Source: Petrosia ficiformis
Lineage: Eukaryota; Porifera; Demospongiae; Haplosclerida; Petrosiidae
Assembly (NCBI GenBank): GCA_947044365.1
Contig: OX345636.1
Span: 36,977,212 to 37,041,211 of the forward strand
Reading direction: 5' to 3'
Length of the DNA: 64,000 nucleotides
Position numbers and translations under genes: made by a program. Shown here piece by piece: positions 49,601 through 61,600 of the stretch; the stretch's first letter is position 1; each line of letters opens with the position of its first letter. Below the pieces are notes generated by a model. That model did not search any database. It was given only the letters and a program-made list of their open reading frames with translations, and had not been told where the DNA came from.

Positions 49601-52600
49601 GATATATTCCAGCCAACAATAATGCTTTATTGACATTGTATCAGATTTACATAGAGCAAAATTACATTAAGGTGGTTCACCCTTTTGAATGGTACAAAAT
49701 ATTACCAGCCTAAATAAAAAATGGGTTTGACCCAGTAACATTTCTTTGGAAATAGATATAGGCGTAATAGATACCACAAAGCACAGGACATTCTATTCAT
49801 TTTCCAATAGGATCAAGTATGAATGAAAACACATCATAATAACAAATACATTACAACCTGTCTATTCAAACAGAATCTTTGGATATTCTCAGTACAAATC
49901 CTCAATGCAAAGTATGAAATTGCTCATTCGGACTTGTACAATGGGATGAGTGATAGCAGTTTTTGGACATGTGTGAAATAAGTATGTTTGACGTTCTTTG
50001 CCAAACAGGAAACTATCCATTATATGTTTTGTGTTCTATTACAAACAAATGAAAATTCTTACCTTTGATCCATATTCCTCATTACATTTGTAACTAAATC
50101 TTGCAACCTGAAGTGGGTGTGGTGTTTTAGATAGGCTCTCACATAATACTTTGGAATCTTTTCTTTCATTGCTATGAATACTTCTGGAGGTATTAATTGC
50201 ATTAGTTCCTTTGTCATTCGAACTGTTAGCAGCTGTGATATAATCCTGAGAACATCATAGATTTCTTTATCTACTTCATTAACATTTTTAGGATTGAACT
50301 CCTTGAGGAACTGTACAGCATTTTCAAGAGCTTCTTTAGTAAAGGTAGCTGCTAAAGTAGTAAGTGCATACCCAATATCTTCAAACACTTCTGAAGTCTC
50401 CTTAAAAATTATAAAAAAGTAAATAATTTTAAATCACAATAAAAAAAAACAATTATCCAGCATAATATAATAAATTACTGTGATGAAGTGACTGTTGTTA
50501 AGTAATTAGTGTACTTTGACCTGTGTGGTCTTAACCCTTAGAGCGCTGATGTCACATATGTGACATTTGAACCCTATGTGATTTGGAGTGTATTCCTGCA
50601 TCACAGCCTTTGAAATGTTTGTAATTGTTGTCAGGCATAAGTCCATACAAATGGCTTAAAAAGTTGGTGTTTTTTTGGCTGCCCTTCAGCCTAAATAACT
50701 AGTATGGGGGGAATTTTAAAGGGCGATGTCCCCCCATTAATGGGGATTGGAAGGGGGCACAGGCCAGTTGCCACCCATGAAAGTTTGGGTTTCAGTGACC
50801 CCGCCCACACAATCTGGTGGGTAGCTGAGACATTTCCGTTGCTGTAAAACCCGAAATCGTGGGTGTAGCTGGTACCAACATGCAGTGGGGTCATTTTGTT
50901 TGTCCCGGTTTCAGTCAAAAGAAGGAGAGCACTGTATTTGAATTAATCCTACGAAGCGCTCGGGGACTTTCGAATCCCAGTAAGCAAGTTGGTAGAAGTA
51001 GTTCTCCATGTCGGAAAGGGAGCCAAGTTTGGGGTGAAGAAAGTGAACGGTGGCCAAAATACATGCAGCAGAATATTCTGTGATTTTCTTGTACTTTTTT
51101 TGTGTAGTTAAATAAGTAGGGAGTTTCTAGTTGTGAGGTAGATTGAGTAGATTGAGTGAGTGTTGAAAATAATTGTTTGTTATTGTTAACAAAAGATTTG
51201 AACCTACGTGGCATAACACTTGGTGTCAGAGGTGGAATACACTATTGCTGAAGTCTATGCCAACAGTAAGCAAAATGCCAAGTAGTCGAAGACAGGAGCA
51301 GCAACCTGAAGATGTTTCAGTAAGGGAGCTGCTGCAGATGATGGAAGAACAGAGGAAAGTAGAACAACAGAGATTGGAAGAGCATAGAAAAGAAGAACAA
51401 CAGAGATTGGAAGAGCAGAGAAAAGAAGAACAACAGAGATTGGAGGAGCAAAGAAAAGAAGAACAGCAGAGATGGGAGAAACGAGAGGAGCAAATGAAGT
51501 GATTGATAGCAGGAATGACGGAGAAGCATGGCGAGAGAAGGTGCCTAGAGCCAGCTGAAGCTACAAAGAAACCAACACTGGCGAAGTTTTGTGAAACAGA
51601 TACTGATACCGAACATTTTTTAACTGGAAAGGGTGGCAAGAACATATAAATGGTCAGAGGATATGTGGTTGCTGAAGTTAATACCTTTGTTAACTGGGAG
51701 GGCTATGGCAGCCTACGCAAATATGGACCAGGAGATGGCAAGGGATTACGAGGAAGTTAAGCAGGCCATTCTACATAGATTTGACATTAATGAAGAGACT
51801 TATCGTCAGAGGTTTCGTTCAGTGAGAAGGACAAGAACAGAAAGTTATGCAGAATTGAGGGTCAGACTTACTGACTTGTCTAACAAGTGGACAGAGGTTG
51901 CAGAAGGAGATGCAAAGAAGTTAGCAGAAATGGTAATCCAGGAGCAGTCGGTAGCAAATATGTCACAGGATTTGCAGGTGTGGATTTGAGAGAGGAAGCT
52001 ATCGTCAGTCAAGGAGGCAGCAAAGTGGGCTGATGACTACATTATGGCTAGACAGAGCACTCACAGAGAAAAGAGGAGTCATAATTGTGGAGACATTGGA
52101 CACATGTACCAAGAGTGTAAGAGATCTGCAGTGAAGGAGGAAAAGAAGAGAGACTCGGCAATAGAAAGTGCTGGGAACAGTACTTATCAGAATAAAATGG
52201 ATTCTCGACGGTGTTACAAGTGCAATGGAGTTGGTCATATTGCTGTGAAATGTACAGCAAAAAAACAAGAAGCATTCAGGATATTATGCTAGGTATCCTG
52301 TAAGACGGGAGAAACAAATGTAGGAAGGGAGTTCCGAAAGAGTTGGTATGCAAAGGAAAAGTAGAAAGAGTTCCAGTAGAGATGGTGGTGGATACAGGCT
52401 GTTCATATACATTGGTACATAGCAGTCTTGTCCCTGACGCCAAGTTCACACAAGACCAATGGGTAGGAGTTCAGTGTGCACATGTGCATGTGAGATGTCA
52501 CTGAGTATCCAGTAGCCAAGGTAGACATAAGAAATAGATGGAGTTGCGAAAGGAGTGGAAGTTGGAGTATCACCAAGGTTACCTCGAAAAGTGCTAATTG

Positions 52601-55600
52601 GGAGAGATTTGATGGACTTGTTTGGGATTAGAGGTGTGGAAAGTTGTATGGTGCTTACACGAAAACAGACCAGATGTCAGCAGGAAATGAGGAGAGACAA
52701 CAAGAGAAAGAGTGGAAAACAGGAGCTCAACCGAAGTGTTTACTATAAAAGGAAGAAGAAGATGTCAATGCTATGAAAGACCTAGAAGATGACATTTTTG
52801 GTGAACCTGGTAAGTCGAGGAAGTCAAGAAGTCAGAGGCTGAAGGAGAAATTACAATGGAAGAATGAACAAGAAGTATCAGTGAGGGATGATGACTTGCC
52901 TGCAAGTCATGATGAGATTATAAGGATGCAGCTGGAAGATGAGACTCTTGACAAGATTCGGAAGTATATCAAGGGAGAGATACCCACCCCTCCAGGAGTT
53001 CAATTCACTGAGAAGAATGGACGTTTACATAGAGTTTGTGGTACTAGACAGAAGTTTGAGGACGAAGATCTGGACCAACTTATTTTGCCAGTCCCTTGTA
53101 GGAAAAAGTGTTGAAACTGGCACATACCATACCACTAGCTTGGGTCCAAAAAAAAGACAGCAGACCGAATTCTGAACAGATTTTTTTGGCCTCGAATATT
53201 CCAAGATGTCAAACAATATTGCCAATCTTGTGAAAAATGTCAGCGTACAGCCGGAAAGAGATACACTCCAAACGCCCCTCTGGTCAATCTTCCTATCATA
53301 GATGTTCCATTCAGTTGTATAGCAATGGAGATTGTTAGTCCATTAGAGAGAAGTTATTCTGGAAATAAGTATATACTTGTGGTATGCAATTATGCTACCC
53401 GATACCCTGAAGCCATACCTTTGAGGAGTATTGATGCGGAGACGATTGTGACAAAGTTAATGGACTTGATGTAAGGGTTGGAAATCCCAATGAAATTTCA
53501 TCAGATCAAGGGTCAAATTTCACATCCAAGTTGTTGGAGGAGATTTACAAGATGTTGGGAATACGAGGGATCATGACAGTGCCATATCATCCTCAAATGG
53601 ATGGAATGGTCAAACGATTCAATGGGACTCTAAAGAGTATGCTGAGGCGGTGTACTAGCCACAACCCGAAAAATTGGAACACATTCTTGCCGTATCTGTT
53701 GTTTGCGTATCGTGAAGTCCCTCAGGAATCAACAGGACTGTCACTCTTCGAGTTATTATACAGCAGATCAGTTTGAGGTCCACTTGACATATTAAATGAG
53801 CGTTGGGAGACCCCTACCAACAGTTCAGAGAATTTAATTTCCTATGTGCTTGAAATGAGAGAAAAGTCAGAATAGATGTCTGAGTTGGCTAGAGAAAAGC
53901 TTCAGAAGTCTCAAGTAAAACAGAAGACTTGGTACGATCGCAAGACCAGAGAACAATCATTTGATAAAGGAGATAAGATGTTAGTCTTACTTCCTTCTAG
54001 CACTAACAAATTATCACCTGAGTGGCAAGGTTCATACCCAATTGAAAGAAAGTTTGGCAAGTTGATTATGAAGTCAATATGGGTGACAGGAGAAAGAAGC
54101 TATGAGTGTTTCATGTAAATATGTTGAGACGTTGGTATGGTGCAGTCAATACTAAAAACCTTGTTGGGTGTGTTCAGGATCAGGAAAAGGTTGGGGAGAT
54201 TCCAGTAGACTCAGATGATATTGTCACAACTGGAGATCAGCTCTCTGAAGCCCAGAAGAAGGAGTTATTGGATCTATTGGTCAGTTTCAGTGGTGTGATC
54301 AGGGATAAGCCTGGAAGAACTTGAGCACACGATTGTTACTAATGATGCAACCCATGTTCATCAAAGACCTTATCGGTTGCCTTATTCTCAGTACAGCACA
54401 GTGAAGATGGAATTAGAGCAGATGGAGAGTATGGGGATAATTAGACCATCTACAAGTGAGTGGGCATCACCAATAGTTATTGTGCCAAAGAAGGATGGAA
54501 CCATTGGACTATGTGTTGATTACCGGAAGCTGTATAGACTGTCCAGATTTGATGCTTATCCCATGGCCAGAGTGGATGAAATGATTGATCGTATTGGCCA
54601 GGGGAAGTACATTTCAACTTTGAACTTAAATAAAGGCTATTGGCAAGTGCCAGTGGAGGAGACATCACAGAGTAAAACAGCCTTCACTACAACATTCGGC
54701 TTGTAAGAGTTTATTACAATGCCATTTGGGCTTCAAGGAGCACCAGCAACATTTCAGAGGTTAATGCACAAGATACTTAGAGGATTGGAGAAGTATGCAA
54801 GTGCATACATTGATGATGTAGTTATCTACAGTGAAACCTGGGATGACCATTTGAAGCAGTTGAAGTCAGTTTTGGAAAGATTATGAGCTGCTAATCTAAC
54901 AGCCAAGCCAAAGAAATGCAGATTTGGAATGGATGAGACACTTTATCTGGGACATGTCATTGGTGGAGGACGTGTGAAACCCAAGCTAAGCAAAGTACAA
55001 GCAGAAAAATCCAGTGCCTACTAACAAATCTGATATTCGTTCCTTTCTGAAAATAGTAGGATATTACCGGAAGTCCATACCAAACTTTGCAAGTATTTCA
55101 GCTCCACTCTCAGATTTGACTAAAAAGACAGTTTAAAGATTGTGTGGACCGATGTGAAAGGTCATTCAACAAGTTGAAGGAAGTAATATGTTCAGAGCCA
55201 GTGCTACGAAGCCCTAACCATGATAAGCAAATGATCTAGCAGACAGATGCCTCGATTAGGGGAATAGGAGCAGCACTTAGTCAAGTAGACGACAATGGGG
55301 AAGATCATCAAAAGCTACTTCCAAGGGAAGAACGATACTCGATTGTTGAAAAAGAATGCCTAGCTATTATGAGAGCTGTAAAACCCTTAACATCTATATT
55401 CTGGGAAGAGATTTTATTTTATAGACAGATCACCATGCATTATATTGGCTGGATTGTATGCAAACTAAAATGCGAGGTTGCATGGCTTGGTGGAGTTCAT
55501 TTCTGCAGAGTTGGACATTCAAAGTTCAGTATCAAAAGGAAAACGGGAATGCAGACGGTTTATCCAAGGGACCAAGTCTTGGACAAATATATTGTCCACC

Positions 55601-58600
55601 TGAAGGAGAGGGAGATGTGATGAAGTGACTATTGTTAAGTAATTAGTGTACTTTGACCTGTGTGGTTTTAACAGTTACTATAATTATTTATCTGTAGATT
55701 TCTGTATGTTTCTGTAATGTTCTAGAATATTCTGTGATTTTCTTGTACTTTCTTTTGTGTAGTTATATAAGTAGGGAGTTTGTAGTTGTGAGGTAGATTG
55801 AGTAGATTGAGTGAGTGTTGAAAATAATTGTTTGTTATTGTTAACAAAAGATTTGAACCTATGTGGCATAACAATTACATACATCATATATACATATTAC
55901 TATGTGTAAATGTACAAGTAATATACCACCTGCTGGTGTTCAGACGTTTATGTGAATATACTCTTCAGTTCTAGGAGTTATAGATTACACTAACCTTCTC
56001 CACAGCAGCTAGTATATATCTAATCATGCTTTACATATTATACATGTAATAATTATTATAACTATAATGGTACATTATAGAAGAAATAATAACAATTATA
56101 AAGAATAATAAAAAGAATCTCGATAAAAATAAATAAAGATGTGGGGATGCAATGACTGAGTAGGTTAATGTAGGACCCAAAATTAAACAAACATTTCCAT
56201 ATAGTCCTACATAAGTACAGCTCTTTGCTGTTTGCTTTACAGCAGTGTAGGTACTTATGTAGAGTTATATGGAAGTGGTTTGTTTATTTTGGGTCCAATG
56301 TTAACCTTCGGTGTTAGTACAATTCGAGCTTTGTTTGGATCCTTTTTGGATTTTGATGTCCCTTTCGTTTTCATTGCAAATTTTGTTTTATTGATCTTGT
56401 ATATTTTTTTTTTCTCAATGGTGGATAATTAGTGAATATTTTTGGTAGATAGCATAATAATTATAGTATATAATATTATATTATCAGTATGCAATGGTTT
56501 TAATATTAATAATTATCATAATCTTTATCAAAAATTATTAATAAAAATGTTTTTGATTACAAAAAGTATTACTATAATTATGATTTCAACATAACCAGTA
56601 CGTTCTTTTCACAGAGCAACTCGTACCAGCTTCCATGTTCAGAAGACACAAATGTGCATGCGCAAATCAATTCAACATGGCTTGGAATACACTTATGAAA
56701 ATGGCATCCAACTCGAAATCAAATTTCTGCAGTAGTGCATGGATAATTTCTTCTTTCATAGTACCTGAATATATCATCACGATACTTGTAGACTATAGAA
56801 TTTTACTATGAATGTGATTGGAATGGTGCTAGAATCATTGTGATATGTTCAAAAAATGATTTGTCTGGAAAATAATAATAATACTAACAATAATGAAGAT
56901 ATTGCCAGTTTTGCCACTCACCTTTTCTCTACTTTAGGATCTATCAAATATTAGCAGCGATTAGAGTAAATGAAATGTATGAGCGGCCATTGTTTTGGTA
57001 CACATCATAATATGAAAAAAATGTCAGATAAATCATCAATCATGCCATTTGCTATTAAAATGGATGCTAAATTAGATTGTCAATTCTTGTTGATTCGCTT
57101 GGAAGTAATGTCAATTAAAAGACATTTAGATGTAAGGTAGAGTGCAAACCCTTATGCAAGTCGTTATTATCCTATACAGGCATCAGAGAATTGGTAATCT
57201 AACTAGGGATTGAACCCATGTCTGCATATCATAATAATGTCTTGCACTCAATTTTGTATCCAATAGTTTGCCTAGCAGTGGCCATGTGCTACACGTATAT
57301 AGGTACACTTCAGGCATGTGTACCACCAACAGTAGTTGACTCGTGGGTCCAAAGAGGAGTTGTGGTCTTTCTGGTCTTACTTGAAAATGTATCTGATGGC
57401 ACACAAGAGAATCATTTCTAAGATAGCTTCTGTTCTGCTGCTGTGTCAGGTTAGGCCAGATAGGTGTTCGAGATAGGTAGAAACAGCTGGGTTTGAAGCT
57501 ATACAGCTTTTGGATTAGTACAACCCTGCACTCCACTGCCATCAAGGACTTGTGGTAACTGGGTAGTCAATGTTACGTATTGTTTCTTCATAATATTGTT
57601 TTACTCTTTAAAATGCAAGCCTATTTTTTTATGGCCCACATGTGACTGACTCTAATGGTTATATAAAGGCATGATTTTTAGTTGAATTTGGTGTGTGTGT
57701 GTAGTTTGTTGAATTGTTATTATTACATCATGTAATAAACCAAGTTACAACATAATTGGCGATGAAGAAGAAAAAAAATTTTACATACGAGATGGCAACA
57801 CTGGGTCATGTCAAAGCCTTCTTACCTGAATCAAACTCTATAACAATGTACCTCGAGAGGATTGACTTGCTTATCACAACAAGCAAGGTTGAAGAAGATA
57901 GAAAGTCAGCTGTCTTGCACTATGTTTCTTTGGGAAGAGTGTTTATGCAGCACTACCAAATCTACTGACACCTGCCACACCTCAGAGCAAATCCTTTAAT
58001 GAATCATCATTGTCGAACGATTCACGTTCCTAAGCACAATCAACATTTATCAGAATCTGCCCTTCAGTTTGTTGAGGAGCTGAAGAGATTATTTTCCAAA
58101 TGTAAATTTGAGGAATATCTTGAGCAAGCTCTCCGAGACCATTTTGTTTGTGGAGTATATAATGGAGGAATTCAAAAGCAATTGTTGCAAGAATCAGACA
58201 TTACATTTCAACATGCAGTTGAAATTGCTCAGAGCATTGAGCCCACAGAATAGAAATTGCTTGACTTCAAAACGAAGGAATCTGTTACTGCTGTAAAATT
58301 AACCTTGTATATGGTTACAAGTCTAAAACATCCTATTGTTTGCTACAGATTTGGAGGTTCTGAATTAGCTATTTATTGTCAATTGAGTGTTGTGGGTGAT
58401 GGAAAAAAGGCCACATTGCCAAAGATTGACGTAGCAAGCCCACAAAATCTCCATTTACTTAACATAAGAATTTTGGCTACCATGAATGCAGTTAGTAGCT
58501 CTCTTTTTTCAAATTACCAATCACTGCACAATAAAGAGATTCAGATGGAATTGGACACTGGTGTTATCTTATCTATTTGTAGTGAAGAAACGTACAGATC

Positions 58601-61600
58601 TATATTTAGATAATCATAGACTTGACCAGAGTGATATTGTTCTTCGTACCTACACTGGTGAGAATGTATCAGTGTCAGGGACAGTTTATGTTGATGTTAA
58701 CTACGAAGGTCAGATCGCAACACTACCATTAGTAGTTCTAGAAGGCCATGGTGCAAGTCTGTTTGGATGCAACTGATTTGTGTCAATTGGTCCTTGATTC
58801 ATTCGGTACACTGCAATATCTGTCTTGACAAGCTAATTCAGCAACATTCTACACTGTTCAGCAATGAATTAGTTTATCTGACTGGCACTACAGCCCTGAA
58901 ACTCATCTCATCAGATGCTCAACCTCGATTTTTCAAGTCTTGTTGTGTACCACACAGCCTCAAGGAGAAAGTGGAACAAGAATTACTACGATTACAGAAA
59001 GAGGGGATCATCACTCCGGTGAAATTCTCAGATTTGACAGCACCCATCATTCCAATCGTAAAGTACAATGGACAAGTACATAACTGTGGGGATTACAGGC
59101 TGACTGTTAGTCAAGCTTCATGTCTACCTATTTATTACCTAACATTGATGATCTGCTTTTAGCATGATCAAGGGATAAAGTCTTCTCTAAACTTGATCTT
59201 GTTCATGCATATCAACAGATTTTGCTCGACGAGGAGTCAAAGAAGTATAATACTATTCACACTACTTTCAGTACGAACGTCTCTACCTTATGGTATATTT
59301 CCAGCTTCTGTGATATTTCAATGCACCACAAAGAGTCTATTACAAGATTTGCCTAGTGTATGTGTCTACATGGATGATATCCTGGTTACTGGAATGAATG
59401 AAGACGATCATCTCAATAATCTTAATAAAGTCAGCTGGACCTTTGTTAAAGCAGTAAAAGTGTAAGTATGTCATATCATCAATGAAGTATCCAGGTCTTG
59501 TGATTGATGGTAAGTATATCCACCTGTTGAATGAGAATGTCAGAGTGATAGAGGACAACCTGAGAAAAAGGGTGTTGCGATTACTTTTAGTGTGAAGAGG
59601 TTTAACCAATATCTTTGTGGTTAATCCTCCATCCTTTATTCAGACCACCAACCTCTGAAGTACCTTTTGAGAGAAGAATGACCTGTACTTGTGATGGCCT
59701 CTTTCACGATCCAGCAATGGTTCTTAACATTGAGTGCATACCAGTACACTATACAGAACAGGTCATAAAATGGCTAATGCCGATGCCTTGAGTAGATTGC
59801 CGTTATCAAAGACAGAGTATAATGAAAATTTTCCAGGAGATATTCATTTTCTATTCAATTAACTGTCAACATCCATTGTGACAGCCACTCACATCAAAGT
59901 ATGGACCAAGAAAGATCTGATTTTGTTTTGAGTACATCGCTTTGTTCAAAATGGTTGGACTATCACTAATTCAGAGCCATATCTGCAGTCATACTAAAGT
60001 ACATTCACATTGAGACAACTCAACATGAATGTACTTTACAACTGATGTGATGAATTAAGTGTCATCGATGGTTGTGTTTTATAGGGATCTCATGTTACTT
60101 TCTAGAGGACGAGAGATCAATTCCACGATACACATCCAGGAGTTTAGCTCACAGTTACATTCGGTAGCTTGGATTGGACTCAGATATAGTTGCTAAAGCT
60201 TGCGCATGTTAAACATGTCAAGAGAATCATTCAACAACTGTGAAAGCACCATGTCATGGTCCATGGTCCACACTGCATGATGATCATGCTGGACCTACTT
60301 GGGAAAGCAATACCTACTGATAGTTGATGCTCCTTCAAAGTGGATTGATGTACATATTGTCAATTCCCCATTAGCTGAGACTCCAATCATGAAATTACGA
60401 AGTGCCTTTGCAACACATGGACCGCCAGAATAGACAGTTTTTTTTGACAATGGAGCTGGATTTGCAAGTGAAAAAATTCCAAGACATTCACTGAACACAA
60501 TGGTATTAAGCATATTTTTACATCACCATACCGTACATCGTCTAATGGAATGGCAGAATGTGCTGTTCAAATGTTTAAGCAAGGGATCAGTAAACTGCAA
60601 GGAACAATTGAAAATAGAACTACACAGTTTCTCTTAAAATATCATGTTATTCTTCAATTTAAAAAGTACTATCACCTGTGCTTTTTGTGTGGAGGAGACT
60701 GTGAACACACTTGGATCTACTTCATCCTGACTCATCTCATAGGGCTATTGTTAATCAAGAAAGACAGAGAGAGTCTACGTCTGTACCAAGGAAATTTAAT
60801 CTTATGATAGTTTTTATGCTAAAAGTAATCATGATCCTGAAAAGTGGATAACTGTGAAAGTGACTAAGACTAGTCCTTTGTCTTATTAGGTGGAAACTGA
60901 ATCTGGCATCACATCATGACATCATGTGGATAAGTATGTACACGTTATTCAGTCATCTGATCGACCTACTTCAGATGATAACCATTCTGTGATTGGTTAC
61001 CCTAGGATATGGAACATTCCATTCCTACTGCAGGAATAACCAATACTACTACTACTACTACTACTACTACAACTACAACTGAAGATTTGATTTTTCCACT
61101 TCATAGATCGACTTGTGAACGTAGACCTGTGGACAATTACGTATTGTTTGTTTATACTTACTTACTCTTCAAAATGCAAGGCTAATTGTTTATGGCCCAT
61201 TTTTATACATGTCACTGACTATATGGTTATATAAAAGCATGCTTTTTATTTGAGTGTGTGTGTGTGTGTAGTATGTTGAATTGTTGTTGTAATAAACCAA
61301 GTCAATCTCTTCTACAAGTTACAACATGGCTCAGATAGTAAGACTGTTTTACTAGATATATCTAAACGTCCTGGGTTCAATCCCTAGTTGGATTACTGCT
61401 TTTTAAGTTTTCCTTTGTTTCTAATTCTCTTACATCTCCATATCCTATTAAGAGATAAGTGCAAAGAAGCAATCACTGACTTGCAAATTTTATTCCGGGT
61501 CACTGGCTTTGCAACTTTGGTTAAGAAGAAAACTATAGTATTTTGACGAGGTTGAAAAATATGCACTTATCTGAAAACATCTACTATGATAGCTGTATTA

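Larger units (their letters stand above)
50479..55873 (+). mobile_element. Gmr1-like Ty3 LTR retrotransposon, decayed
   Basis: LTRs start TGTGATGAAG and end GGCATAACA, with ATTAC duplicated outside (50474-50478 and 55874-55878). A primer-binding site TGGTGTCAGAGGTGG lies two bases after the 5' LTR, and a purine tract AAGGAGAGGGAGA precedes the 3' LTR. Domain order is gag, protease, integrase, reverse transcriptase, RNase H. This copia-like order within a Ty3-type pol, together with a SCAN-like capsid, is the signature of the Gmr1 group. Multiple stops and frameshifts show that it is inactive. It lies in the 12.9-kb intron of the RNF213-like gene, in the opposite orientation. Confidence 0.85.
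57551..61326 (+). mobile_element. Mag-like Ty3 LTR retrotransposon, decayed
   Basis: LTRs at 57551-57752 and 61128-61326 begin TGTGG and end TTACAACA. Between them lie gag, protease, RT, RNase H remnant and integrase in the usual Ty3 order, with many stops. A PBS-like ATTGGCGATGAAG follows the 5' LTR. I found no matching target duplication. A CTA trinucleotide run lies at 61045-61070. It is in the same intron as the Gmr1-like element. Confidence 0.8.

Noticed and set aside
51226..51645. 139-codon minus-strand Ser/Cys-rich frame
   Set aside because: Antisense shadow of the coiled-coil repeats in the Gmr1-like gag.
57546..61331. Target-site duplication of the Mag-like element
   Set aside because: Bases outside the two LTRs do not match, so no duplication is claimed.
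61327..61400. Functional tRNA gene
   Set aside because: A- and B-box-like motifs are present, but the anticodon arm and acceptor stem do not fold properly.
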